A stretch of 64,000 bases of DNA from Nematostella vectensis (taxonomy: Eukaryota > Cnidaria > Anthozoa > Actiniaria > Edwardsiidae), in NCBI RefSeq assembly GCF_932526225.1, contig NC_064035.1, forward strand, positions 560,501 to 624,500, given 5' to 3'. Position numbers and translations under genes: made by a program. This document shows positions 25,301 through 39,679 of the stretch, one piece after another. Below the pieces are notes generated by a model. That model worked only from the letters and a program-made list of their open reading frames with translations. It searched no databases and was not told the origin of the DNA. The first letter of the stretch is position 1. Each line of letters begins with the position of its first letter.

Positions 25301-26490
25301 GATTCCTTGGATAACTTGATTAAGTAGATTCTAACATAGAGTATAGCGCTCGATAGATTGATATACCTTTTTTTCCGAGTATACTGTTTTATTTTTCCTA
25401 ATGTGACTTTTTTTAATTTACATCCGGAAAAAAAAATATCGATTGTAACCTTTTGCAGGTTACACTCGTAAAACAAATTCCCGAATGTAACCCTGAAGCT
25501 TTTCCCGAATGTAACCTCCAGTCCGATGGTGACTTTGCTTGGGATAGTTTACGATACCAATAGTATTTAAAGTAATTTTCATTACAATTCCTTTCAGCAA
25601 TGCCACGTTAGTCTTTCGTTGCTGGCACTTGACTACTAACGCAGCAACCCGGGTTCGATTCCCGCTGATAGCCTATTTTTGTTTTCTTCATTTTTTTTTT
25701 AAATATCGATACTTAATTATACTGTTCTTGGTGTGTCATGACATAAAAAGAAGGTATAGGGACATTTTTATGTACTCTCAGCATCTTTGATGTGCTCATG
25801 CTATGTTCAGGATCCTGTACATATTTTATGCACACAAGAACTAACTAGATTCCTTGGATAACTTGATTTAGTAGGTTTTAACATAGAGCATAGCGCTCGA
25901 TAGATTGATATACCTTTTTTTCCGAGTATACTGTTTTATTTTTCCTAATGTTACATTTTGGAATTTACATTCGGAAAAAAAATTATCGATTGTAACCTTT
26001 TGCAGGTTACACTCGTAAAACAAATTCCCGAATGTAACCCTGAAGCTTTTCCCGAATGTAACCTCCAGTCCGATGGTGACTTTGCTTGGGATAGTTTACG
26101 ATACCAATAGTATTAAAAGTAATTTTCATTCCAATTCCCTTCAGCAATGCCACGTTAGTCTTTCGTTGCGGGCACTTGACTACTAACGCAGCGACCCGGG
26201 TTCGATTCCCGCTGATAGCCTATTTTTTTTTCTTTTTTTTTTTTTAAATATCGATACTTAATTATACTGTTCTTGGTGTGTCATGACATAAAAAGAAGGT
26301 ATAGGGACATTTTTATGTACTCTCAGCATCTTTGATGTGCTCATGCTTTGTTCAGGATCCTGTACATATTTTATGCACACAAGAACTAACTAGATTCCTT
26401 GGATAACTTGATTAAGTAGATTCTAACATAGAGCATAGCGCTCGATAGATTGATATACCTTTTTTTCCGAGTATACTGTTTTATTTTTCC
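13340..26490. repeat. Higher-order repeat, ~5432-bp 10-mer (about 2.4 copies)
   Basis: Diagnostic variants recur at 5431-5433 bp. The variant TAACTAGATTACTTGG occurs at 13340, 18771 and 24204, and again at 15509 and 20941. Monomers with an ATGTGACTTTTTTTAATTT segment and a GAGTATAGC variant recur at 14430, 19862 and 25294 (minus-frame starts) and at 16599 and 22031. GATTTAGTAGG occurs at 17170 and 22602. Inside the unit the spacing alternates 2169 and 3263 bp, so the 10-mer is a 4-mer followed by a 6-mer made of the same four monomer types plus two extra ones. From about 25294 the third copy goes out of phase and follows the 6-mer pattern (offset 3263), ending near 26490. Confidence 0.85.
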
Positions 26491-29419
26491 TAATGTTAGT
26501 TTTTGGAATTTACATTCGGAAAAAAAATTATCGATTGTAACCTTTTGGAGGTTACACTCGTAAAACAAATTCCCGAATGTAACCCTGAAGCTTTTCCCGA
26601 ATGTAACCTCCAGTCCGATGGTGACTTTGCTTGGGATAGTTTACGATACCAATAGTATTAAAAGTAATTTTCATTACAATTCCCTTCAGCAATGCCACGT
26701 TAGTCTTTCGTTGCGGGCACTTGACTACTAACGCAGCTACCCGGGTTCGATTCCCGCTGATAGCCTATTTTTTTTTTTTTTTTTAAATATCGATACTTAA
26801 TTATACTGTTCTTGGTGTGTCATGACATAAAAAAAGGTATAGGGACATTTTTATGTACTCTCAGCATCTTTGATGTGCTCAAGCTTTGTTCAGGATCCTG
26901 TACATATTTTATGCACACAAGAACTAACTAGATTCCTTGGATAACTTGATTAAGTAGATTCTAACATAGAGCATAGCGCTCGATAGATTGATATACCTTT
27001 TTTTCCGAGTATACTGTTTTATTTTTCCTAATGTTACTTTTTTGAATTTACATCCGGAAAAAAAATATCGATTGTAACCTTTTGCAGGTTACACTCGTAA
27101 AACAAATTCCCGAATGTAACCCTGAAGCTTTTCCCGAATGTAACCTCCAGTCCGATGGTGACTTTGCTTGGGATAGTTTACGATACCAATAGTATTTAAA
27201 GTAATTTTCATTACAATTCCCTTCAGCAATGCCACGTTAGTCTTTCGTTGCGGGCACTTGACTACTAACGCAGCTACCCGGGTTCGATTCCCGCTGATAG
27301 CCTATTTTTGTTTTCTTCATTTTTTTTTTTAAATATCGATACTTAATTATACTGTTCTTGGTGTGTCATGACATAAAAAGAAGGTATAGGGACATTTTTA
27401 TGTACTCTCAGCATCTTTGATGTGCTCATGCTATGTTCAGGATCCTGTACATATTTTATGCACACAAGAACTAACTAGATTCCTTGGATAACTTGATTAA
27501 GTAGATTCTAACATAGAGCATAGCGCTCGATAGATTGATATACCTTTTTTTCCGAGTATACTGTTTTATTTTTCCTAATGTTACTTTTTGGAATTTACAT
27601 TCGGAAAAAAAATTATCGATTGTAACCTTTTGGAGGTTACACTCGTAAAACAAATTCCCGAATGTAACCCTGAAGCTTTTCCCGAATGTAACCTCCAGTC
27701 CGATGGTGACTTTGCTTGGGATAGTTTACGATACCAATAGTATTAAAAGTAATTTCCATTACAATTCCCTTCAGCAATGCCACGTTAATCTTTCGTTGCG
27801 GGCACTTGACTACTAACGCAGCGACCCGGGTTCGATTCCCGCTGATAGCCTATTTTTTTTTCTTTTTCTTTTTTTTAATATCGATACTTAATTATACTGT
27901 TCTTGGTGTGTCATGACATAAAAAGAAGGTATAGGGACATTTTTATGTACTCTCAGCATCTTTGATGTGCTCAAGCTTAGTTCAGGATCCTGTACATATT
28001 TTATGCACACAAGAACTAACTAGATTCCTTGGATAACTTGATTAAGTAGATTCTAACATAGAGCATAGCGCTCGATAGATTGATATACCTTTTTTTCCGA
28101 GTATACTGTTTTATTTTTCCTAATGTTACTTTTTTGAATTTACATCCGGAAAAAAAATATCGATTGTAACCTTTTGCAGGTTACACTCGTAAAACAAATT
28201 CCCGAATGTAACCCTGAAGCTTTTCCCGAATGTAACCTCCAGTCCGATAGTGACTTTGCTTGGGATAGTTTACGATACCAATAGTATTTAAAGTAATTTT
28301 CATTACAATTCCCTTCAGCAATGCCACGTTAGTCTTTCGTTGCGGGCACTTGACTACTAACGCAGCTACCCGGGTTCGATTCCCGCTGATAGCCTATTTT
28401 TGTTTTCTTCATTTTTTTTTTTAAATATCGATACTTAATTATACTGTTCTTGGTGTGTCATGACATAAAAAGAAGGTATAGGGACATTTTTATGTACTCT
28501 CAGCATCTTTGATGTGCTCATGCTATGTTCAGGATCCTGTACATATTTTATGCACACAAGAACTAACTAGATTCCTTGGATAACTTGATTAAGTAGATTT
28601 TAACATAGAGCATAGCGCTCGATAGATTGATATACCTTTTTTTCCGAGTATACTGTTTTATTTTTCCTAATTTTACTTTTTGGAATTTACATTCGGAAAA
28701 AAAATTATCGATTGTAACCTTTTGGAGGTTACACTCGTAAAACAAATTCCCGAATGTAACCCTGAAGCTTTTCCCGAATGTAACCTCCAGTCCGATGGTG
28801 ACTTTGCTTGGGATAGTTTACGATACCAATAGTATTAAAAGTAATTTTCATTACAATTCCCTTCAGCAATGCCACGTTAGTCTTTCGTTGCGGGCACTTG
28901 ACTACTAACGCAGCTACCCGGGTTCGATTCCCGCTGATAGCCTATTTTTTTTTTTTTTTAAATATCGATACTTAATTATACTGTTCTTGGTGTGTCATGA
29001 CATAAAAAAAGGTATAGGGACATTTTTATGTACTCTCAGCATCTTTGATGTGCTCAAGCTTTGTTCAGGATCCTGTACATATTTTATGCACACAAGAACT
29101 AACTAGATTCCTTGGATAACTTGATTAAGTAGATTCTAACATAGAGCATAGCGCTCGATAGATTGATATACCTTTTTTTCCGAGTATACTGTTTTATTTT
29201 TCCTAATGTTACTTTTTTGAATTTACATCCGGAAAAAAAATATCGATTGTAACCTTTTGCAGGTTACACTCGTAAAACAAATTCCCGAATGTAACCCTGA
29301 AGCTTTTCCCGAATGTAACCTCCAGTCCGATGGTGACTTTGCTTGGGATAGTTTACGATACCAATAGTATTTAAAGTAATTTTCTTTACAATTCCCTTCA
29401 GCAATGCCACGTTAGTCTT

Positions 29420-32400
29420 TCGTTGCGGGCACTTGACTACTAACGCAGCTACCCGGGTTCGATTCCCGCTGATAGCCTATTTTTGTTTTCTTCATTTTTT
29501 TTTTTAAATATCGATACTTAATTATACTGTTCTTGGTGTGTCATGACATAAAAAGAAGGTATAGGGACATTTTTATGTACTCTCAGCATCTTTGATGTGC
29601 TCATGCTATGTTCAGGATCCTGTACATATTTTATGCACACAAGAACTAACTAGATTCCTTGGATAACTTGATTAAGTAGATTTTAACATAGAGCATAGCG
29701 CTCGATAGATTGATATACCTTTTTTTCCGAGTATACTGTTTTATTTTTCCTAATGTTACTTTTTGGAATTTACATTCGGAAAAAAAATTATCGATTGTAA
29801 CCTTTTGGAGGTTACACTCGTAAAACAAATTCCCGAATGTAACCCTGAAGCTTTTCCCGAATGTAACCTCCAGTCCGATGGTGACTTTGCTTGGGATAGT
29901 TTACGATACCAATAGTATTAAAAGTAATTTCCATTACAATTCCCTTCAGCAATGCCACGTTAATCTTTCGTTGCGGGCACTTGACTACTAACGCAGCGAC
30001 CCGGGTTCGATTCCCGCTGATAGCCTATTTTTTTTTCTTTTTCTTTTTTTTAATATCGATACTTAATTATACTGTTCTTGGTGTGTCATGACATAAAAAG
30101 AAGGTATAGGGACATTTTTATGTACTCTCAGCATCTGTGAAGGGCTCAAGCTATGTTCAGGATCCTGTACATATTTTATGCACACAAGAACTAACTAGAT
30201 TCCTTGGATAACTTGATTAAGTAGATTCTAACATAGAGCATAGCGCTCGATAGATTGATATACCTTTTTTTCCGAGTATACTGTTTTATTTTTCCTAATG
30301 TTACTTTTTGGAATTTACATTCGGAAAAAAAATTATCGATTGTAACCTTTTGCAGGTTACACTCGTAAAACAAATTCCCGAATGTAACCTCCAGTCCGAT
30401 GGTGACTTTGCTTGGGATAGTTTACGATACCAATAGTATTAAAAGTAATTTTCATTCCAATTCCCTTCAGCAATGCCACGTTAGTCTTTCGTTGCGGGCA
30501 CTTGACTACTAACGCAGCCACCCGGGTTCGATTCCCGCTGATAGCCTATTTTTTTTTCTTTTTTTTTTTTTTAAATATCGATACTTAATTATCCTGTTCT
30601 TGGTGTGTCATGACATAAAAAGAAGGTATAGGGACATTTTTATGTACTCTCAGCATCTGTGATGTGCTCATGCTTTGTTCAGGATCCTGTACATATTTTA
30701 TGCACACAAGAACTAACTAGATTCCTTGGATAACTTGATTAAGTAGATTCTAACATAGAGCATAGCGCTCGATAGATTGATATACCTTTTTTTTCCGAGT
30801 ATACTGTTTTATTTTTCCTAATGTTACTTTTTGGAATTTACATTCGGAAAAAATATTATCGATTGTAACCTTTTGGAGGTTACACTCGTAAAACAAATTC
30901 CCGAATGTAACCCTGAAGCTTTTCCCGAATGTAACCTCCAGTCCGATGGTGACTTTGCTTGGGATAGTTTACGATACCAATAGTATTAAAAGTAATTTTC
31001 ATTACAATTCCCTTCAGCAATGCCACGTTAGTCTTTCGTTGCGGGCACTTGACTACTAACGCAGCGACCCGGGTTCGATTCCCGCTGATAGCCTATTTTT
31101 TTTTCTTTATTTTTTTTTTAAATATCGATACTTAATTATACTGTTCTTGGTGTGTCATGACATAAAAAGAAGGTATAGGGACATTTTTATGTACTCTCAG
31201 CATCTTTGATGTGCTCATGCTTTGTTCAGGATCCTGTACATATTTTATGCACACAAGAACTAACTAGATTCCTTGGATAACTTGATTAAGTAGATTCTAA
31301 CATAGAGCATAGCGCTCGATAGATTGATATACCTTTTTTTCCGAGTATACTGTTTTATTTTTCCTAATGTTACTTTTTGGAATTTACATTCGGAAAAAAA
31401 ATTATCGATTGTAACCTTTTGAAGGTTACACTCGTAAAACAAATTCCCGAATGTAACCCTGAAGCTTTTCCCGAATGTAACCTCCAGTCCGATGGTGACT
31501 TTGCTTGGGATAGTTTACGATACCAATAGTATTAAAAGTAATTTTCATTACAATTCCCTTCAGCAATGCCACGTTAGTCTTTCGTTGCGGGCACTTGACT
31601 ACTAACGCAGCTACCCGGGTTCGATTCCCGCTGATAGCCTATTTTTGTTTTCTTCATTTTTTTTTTTAAATATCGATACTTAATTATACTGTTCTTGGTG
31701 TGTCATGACATAAAAAGAAGGTATAGGGACATTTTTATGTACTCTCAGCATCTTTGATGTGCTCATGCTATGTTCAGGATCCTGTACATATTTTATGCAC
31801 ACAAGAACTAACTAGATTCCTTGGATAACTTGATTAAGTAGATTTTAACATAGAGCATAGCGCTCGATAGATTGATATACCTTTTTTTCCGAGTATACTG
31901 TTTTATTTTTCCTAATGTTACTTTTTGGAATTTACATTCGGAAAAAAAATTATCGATTGTAACCTTTTGGAGGTTACACTCGTAAAACAAATTCCCGAAT
32001 GTAACCCTGAAGCTTTTCCCGAATGTAACCTCCAGTCCGATGGTGACTTTGCTTGGGATAGTTTACGATACCAATAGTATTAAAAGTAATTTCCATTACA
32101 ATTCCCTTCAGCAATGCCACGTTAATCTTTCGTTGCGGGCACTTGACTACTAACGCAGCGACCCGGGTTCGATTCCCGCTGATAGCCTATTTTTTTTTCT
32201 TTTTCTTTTTTTTAATATCGATACTTAATTATACTGTTCTTGGTGTGTCATGACATAAAAAGAAGGTATAGGGACATTTTTATGTACTCTCAGCATCTGT
32301 GAAGGGCTCAAGCTATGTTCAGGATCCTGTACATATTTTATGCACACAAGAACTAACTAGATTCCTTGGATAACTTGATTAAGTAGATTCTAACATAGAG

Positions 32401-33800
32401 CATAGCGCTCGATAGATTGATATACCTTTTTTTCCGAGTATACTGTTTTATTTTTCCTAATGTTACTTTTTGGAATTTACATTCGGAAAAAAAATTATCG
32501 ATTGTAACCTTTTGCAGGTTACACTCGTAAAACAAATTCCCGAATGTAACCTCCAGTCCGATGGTGACTTTGCTTGGGATAGTTTACGATACCAATAGTA
32601 TTAAAAGTAATTTTCATTCCAATTCCCTTCAGCAATGCCACGTTAGTCTTTCGTTGCGGGCACTTGACTACTAACGCAGCCACCCGGGTTCGATTCCCGC
32701 TGATAGCCTATTTTTTTTTCTTTTTTTTTTTTTTAAATATCGATACTTAATTATCCTGTTCTTGGTGTGTCATGACATAAAAAGAAGGTATAGGGACATT
32801 TTTATGTACTCTCAGCATCTGTGATGTGCTCATGCTTTGTTCAGGATCCTGTACATATTTTATGCACACAAGAACTAACTAGATTCCTTGGATAACTTGA
32901 TTAAGTAGATTCTAACATAGAGCATAGCGCTCGATAGATTGATATACCTTTTTTTTCCGAGTATACTGTTTTATTTTTCCTAATGTTACTTTTTGGAATT
33001 TACATTCGGAAAAAATATTATCGATTGTAACCTTTTGGAGGTTACACTCGTAAAACAAATTCCCGAATGTAACCCTGAAGCTTTTCCCGAATGTAACCTC
33101 CAGTCCGATGGTGACTTTGCTTGGGATAGTTTACGATACCAATAGTATTAAAAGTAATTTTCATTACAATTCCCTTCAGCAATGCCACGTTAGTCTTTCG
33201 TTGCGGGCACTTGACTACTAACGCAGCGACCCGGGTTCGATTCCCGCTGATAGCCTATTTTTTTTTCTTTATTTTTTTTTTAAATATCGATACTTAATTA
33301 TACTGTTCTTGGTGTGTCATGACATAAAAAGAAGGTATAGGGACATTTTTATGTACTCTCAGCATCTTTGATGTGCTCATGCTTTGTTCAGGATCCTGTA
33401 CATATTTTATGCACACAAGAACTAACTAGATTCCTTGGATAACTTGATTAAGTAGATTCTAACATAGAGCATAGCGCTCGATAGATTGATATACCTTTTT
33501 TTCCGAGTATACTGTTTTATTTTTCCTAATGTTACTTTTTGGAATTTACATTCGGAAAAAAAATTATCGATTGTAACCTTTTGAAGGTTACACTCGTAAA
33601 ACAAATTCCCGAATGTAACCCTGAAGCTTTTCCCGAATGTAACCTCCAGTCCGATGGTGACTTTGCTTGGGATAGTTTACGATACCAATAGTATTAAAAG
33701 TAATTTTCATTACAATTCCCTTCAGCAATGCCACGTTAGTCTTTCGTTGCGGGCACTTGACTACTAACGCAGCTACCCGGGTTCGATTCCCGCTGATAGC
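29420..33800. repeat. Higher-order repeat, ~2162-bp 4-mer (2 copies)
   Basis: Two tandem copies with offset 2162 bp. Shared private markers are the 24-bp subrepeat deletion (near 30381 and 32543), an eight-T CCTTTTTTTTCCGAG (30784 and 32946), ATCCTGTTCTTGG (near 30591 and 32753), GAAGGGCTC (near 30138 and 32300), TTTTGAAGGTTAC (near 31417 and 33579) and GCAGCTACCC (31608 and 33770). Similarity stops at the linker near 33800, where TATTTTTGTTTTCTTCATT in the first copy is replaced by a different linker. The unit is 24 bp shorter than four ordinary monomers because of the deletion. Confidence 0.85.
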
Positions 33801-36800
33801 CTATTTTTTTTTCTTTATTTTTTTTTCAAATATCGATACTTAATTATACTCTTCTTGGTGTGTCATGACATAAAAAGAAGGTATAGGGACATTTTTATGT
33901 ACTCTCAGCATCTGTGATGTGCTCATGCTATGTTGAGGATCCTGTACATATTTTATGCACACAAGAACTAACTAGATTCCTTGGATAACTTGATTAAGTA
34001 GATTCTAACATAGAGCATAGCGCTCGATAGATTGATATACCTTTTTTTCCGAGTATACTGTTTTATTTTTCCTAATGTTACTTTTTGGAATTTACATTCG
34101 GAAAAAAAATTATCGATTGTAACCTTTTGGAGGTTACACTCGTAAAACAAATTCCCGAATGTAACCCTGAAGCTTTTCCCGAATGTAACCTCCAGTCCGA
34201 TGGTGACTTTGCTTGGGATAGTTTACGATACCAATAGTATTAAAAGTAATTTTCATTACAATTCCCTTCAGCAATGCCACGTTAGTCTTTCGTTGCGGGC
34301 ACTTGACTACTAACGCAGCCACCCGGGTTTGATTCCCGCTGATAGCCTTTTTTTTTCTTTTTTTTTTTTTTTTAAAAAATATCGATACTTAATTATACTG
34401 TTCTTGGTGTGTCATGACATAAAAAGAAGGTATAGGGAAATTTTTATGTACTCTCAGCATCTGTGATGTGCTCATGCTATGTTCAGGATCCTGTACATAT
34501 TTTATGCACACAAGAACTAACTAGATTCCTTGGATAACTTGATTAAGTAGATTCTAACATAGAGCATAGCGCCCGATAGATTGATATACCTTTTTTTCCG
34601 AGTATACTGTTTTATTTTTCCTAATGTTACTTTTTTGAATTTACATCCGGAAAAAAAAATATCGATTGTAACCTTTTGCAGGTTACACTCGTAAAACAAA
34701 TTCCCGAATGTAACCCTGAAGCTTTTCCCGAATGTAACCTCCAGTCCGATGGTGACTTTGCTTGGGATAGTTTACGATACCAATAGTATTTAAAGTAATT
34801 TTCATTACAATTCCTTTCAGCAATGCCACGTTAGTCTTTCGTTGCGGGCACTTGACTACTAACGCAGCGACCCGGGTTCGATTCCCGCTGATAGCCTATT
34901 TTTGTTTTCTTCATTTTTTTTTTTAAATATCGATACTTAATTATACTGTTCTTGGTGTGTCATGACATAAAAAGAAGGTATAGGGACATTTTTATGTACT
35001 CTCAGGATCTTTGATGTGCTCATGCTATGTTCAGGATCCTGTACATATTTTATGCACACAAGAACTAACTAGATTCCTTGGATAACTTGATTAAGTAGAT
35101 TTTAACATAGAGCATAGCGCTCGATAGATTGATATACCTTTTTTTCCGAGTATACTGTTTTATTTTTCCTAATGTTACTTTTTGGAATTTACATTCGGAA
35201 AAAAAATTATCGATTGTAACCTTTTGGAGGTTACACTCGTAAAACAAATTCCCGAATGTAACCCTGAAGCTTTTCCCGAATGTAACCTCCAGTCCGATGG
35301 TGACTTTGCTTGGGATAGTTTACGATACCAATAGTATTAAAAGTAATTTCCATTACAATTCCCTTCAGCAATGCCACGTTAATCTTTCGTTGCGGGCACT
35401 TGACTACTAACGCAGCGACCCGGGTTCGATTCCCGCTGATAGCCTATTTTTTTTTCTTTTTCTTTTTTTTAATATCGATACTTAATTATACTGTTCTTGG
35501 TGTGTCATGACATAAAAAGAAGGTATAGGGACATTTTTATGTACTCTCAGCATCTGTGAAGTGCTCAAGCTATGTTCAGGATCCTGTACATATTTTATGC
35601 ACACAAGAACTAACTTGATTCCTTGGATAACTTGATTAAGTAGATTCTAACATAGAGCATAGCGCTCGATAGATTGATATACCTTTTTTTCCGAGTATAC
35701 TGTTTTATTTTTCCTAATGTTACTTTTTGGAATTTACATTCGGAAAAAAAATTATCGATTGTAACCTTTTGCAGGTTACACTCGTAAAACAAATTCCCGA
35801 ATGTAACCCTGAAGCTTTTCCCGAATGTAACCTCCAGTCCGATGGTGACTTTGCTTGGGATAGTTTACGATACCAATAGTATTAAAAGTAATTTTTATTC
35901 CAATTCCCTTCAGCAATGCCACGTTAGTCTTTCGTTGCGGGCACTTGACTACTAACGCAGCGACCCGGGTTCGATTCCCGCTGATAGCCTATTTGTTTTT
36001 CTTTTTTTTTTTTAAATATCGATACTTAATTATCCTGTTCTTGGTGTGTCATGACATAAAAAGAAGGTATAGGGACATTTTTATGTACTCTCAGCATCTG
36101 TGATGTGCTCAAGCTTTGTTCAGGATCCTGTACATATTTTATGCACACAAGAACTAACTAGATTCCTTGGATAACTTGATTAAGTAGATTCTAACATAGA
36201 GCATAGCGCTCGATAGATTGATATACCTTTTTTTCAGAGTATACTGTTTTATTTTTCCTAATGTTACTTTTTGGAATTTACATTCGGAAAAAATATTATC
36301 GATTGTAACCTTTTGGAGGTTACACTCGTAAAACAAATTCCCGAATGTAACCCTGAAGCTTTTCCCGAATGTAACCTCCAGTCCGATGGTGACTTTGCTT
36401 GGGATAGTTTACGATACCAATAGTATTAAAAGTAATTTTCATTACAATTCCCTTCAGCAATGCCACGTTAGTCTTTCGTTGCGGGCACTTGACTACTAAC
36501 GCAGCGACCCGGGTTCGATTCCCGCTGATAGCCTATTTTTTTTTCTTTTTTTTTTTTTTTAATATCGATACTTAATTATACTGTTCTTGGTGTGTCATGA
36601 TACAAAAAGAAGGTATAGGGACATTTTTATGTACTCTCAGCATCTTTGATGTGCTCATGCTTTGTTCAGGATCCTGTACATATTTTATGCACACAAGAAC
36701 TAACTAGATTCCTTGGATAACTTGATTAAGTAGATTCTAACATAGAGCATAGCGCTCGATAGATTGATATACCTTTTTTTCCGAGTATACTGTTTTATTT

Positions 36801-39679
36801 TTCCTAATGTTACTTTTTGGAATTTACATTCGGAAAAAAAATTATCGATTGTAACCTTTTGGAGGTTACACTCGTAAAACAAATTCCCGAATGTAACCCT
36901 GAAGCTTTTCCCGAATGTAACCTCCAGTCCGATGGTGACTTTGCTTGGGATAGTTTACGATACCAATAGTATTAAAAGTAATTTTTATTACAATTCCCTT
37001 CAGCAATGCCACGTTAGTCTTTCGTTGCGGGCACTTGACTACTAACGCAGCGACCCGGGTTCGATTCCCGCTGATAGCCTATTTGTTTTTCTTTATTTTT
37101 TTTTAAATATCGATACTTAATTATACTGTTCTTGGTGTGTCATGACATAAAAAGAAGGTATAGGGACATTTTTATGTACTCTCAGCATCTTTGATGTGCT
37201 CATGCTATGTTCAGGATCCTGTACATATTTTATGCACACAAGAACTAACTAGATTCCTTGGATAACTTGATTAAGTAGATTCTAACATAGAGCATAGCGC
37301 TCGATAGATTGATATACCTTTTTTTCCGAGTATACTGTTTTATTTTTCCTAATGTTACTTTTTGGAATTTACATTCGGAAAAAAAATTATCGATTGTAAC
37401 CTTTTGGAGGTTACACTCGTAAAACAAATTCCCGAATGTAACCCTGAAGCTTTTCCCGAATGTAACCTCCAGTCCGATGGTGACTTTGCTTGGGATAGTT
37501 TACGATACCAATAGTATTAAAAGTAATTTTCATTACAATTCCCTTCAGCGATGCCACGTTAGTCTTTCGTTGCGGGCACTTGACTACTAACGCAGCGACC
37601 CGGGTTCGATTCCCGCTGATAGCCTTTTTTTTTCTTTTCTTTTTTTTTTTTTTTAAATATCGATACTTAATTATACTGTTCTTGGTGTGTCATGACATAA
37701 AAAGAAGGTATAGGGACATTTTTATGTACTCTCAGCATCTGTGATGTGCTCATGCTATGTTCAGGATCCTGTACATATTTTATGCACACAAGAACTAACT
37801 AGATTCCTTGGATAACTTGATTAAGTAGATTCTAACATAGAGCATAGCGCTCGATAGATTGATATACCTTTTTTTCCGAGTATACTGTTTTATTTTTCCT
37901 AATGTTACTTTTTTGAATTTACATCCGGAAAAAAAAATATCGATTGTAACCTTTTGCAGGTTACACTCGTAAAACAAATTCCCGAATGTAACCCTGAAGC
38001 TTTTCCCGAATGTAACCTCCAGTCCGATGGTGATTTTGCTTGGGATAGTTTACGATACCAATAGTATTTAAAGTAATTTTCATTACGATTCCCTTCAGCA
38101 ATGCCACGTTAGTCTTTCGTTGCGGGCACTTGACTACTAACGCAGCGACCCGGGTTCGATTCCCGCTGATAGCCTATTTTTGTTCTCTTCATTTTTTTTT
38201 TAAAATATCGATACTTAATTATACTGTTCTTGGTGTGTCATGACATAAAAAGAAGGTATAGGGACATTTTTATGTACTCTCAGCATCTTTGATGTGCTCA
38301 TGCTATGTTCAGGATCCTGTACATATTTTATGCACACAAGAACTAACTAGATTCCTTGGATAACTTGATTAAGTAGATTTTAACATAGAGCATAGCGCTC
38401 GATAGATTGATATACCTTTTTTTCCGAGTATACTGTTTTATTTTTCCTAATGTTACTTTTTGGAATTTACATTCGGAAAAAAAATTATCGATTGTAACCT
38501 TTTGGAGGTTACACTCGTAAAACAAATTCCCGAATGTAACCCTGAAGCTTTTCCCGAATGTAACCTCCAGTCCGATGGTGACTTTGCTTGGGATAGTTTA
38601 CGATACCAATAGTATTTAAAGTAATTTCCATTACAATTCCCTTCAGCAATGCCACGTTAATCTTTCGTTGCGGGCACTTGACTACTAACGCAGCGACCCG
38701 GGTTCGATTCCCGCTGATAGCCTATTTTTTTTTTCTTTTTCTTTTTTTTAATATCGATACTTAATTATACTGTTCTTGGTCTGTCATGACATAAAAAGAA
38801 GGTATAGGGACATTTTTATGTACTCTCAGCATCTGTGAAGTGCTCAAGCTATGTTCAGGATCCTGTACATATTTTATGCACACAAGAACTAACTAGATTC
38901 CTTGGATAACTTGATTAAGTAGATTCTAACATAGAGTATAGCGCTCGATAGATTGATATACCTTTTTTTCCGAGTATACTGTTTTATTTTTCCTAATGTG
39001 ACTTTTTTGAATTTACATCCGGAAAAAAAAATATCGATTGTAACCTTTTGCAGGTTACACTCGTAAAACAAATTCCCGAATGTAACCCTGAAGCTTTTCC
39101 CGAATGTAACCTCCAGTCCGATGGTGACTTTGCTTAGGATAGTTTACGATACCAATAGTATTAAAAGTAATTTTCATTACAATTCCCTTCAGCAATGCTA
39201 CGTTAGTCTTTCGTTGCGGGCACTTGACTACTAACGCAGCGACCCGGGTTCTATTCCCGTTGATAGCCTATTTTTGTTTTCTTCATTTTTTTTTTAAATA
39301 TCGATACTTAATTATACTGTTCTTGGTGTGTCATGACATAAAAAGAAGGTATAGGGACATTTTTATGTACTCTCAGCATCTTTGATGTGCTCATGCTATG
39401 TTCAGGATCCTGTACATATTTTATGCACACAAGAACTAACTAGATTCCTTGGATAACTTGATTAAGTAGATTTTAACATAGAGCATAGCGCTCGATAGAT
39501 TGATATACCTTTTTTTCCGAGTATACTGTTTTATTTTTCCTAATGTTACTTTTTGGAATTTACATTCGGAAAAAAAATTATCGATTGTAACCTTTTGCAG
39601 GTTACACTCGTAAAACAAATTCCCGAATGTAACCCTGAAGCTTTTCCCGAATGTAACCTCCAGTCCGATGGTGACTTTG

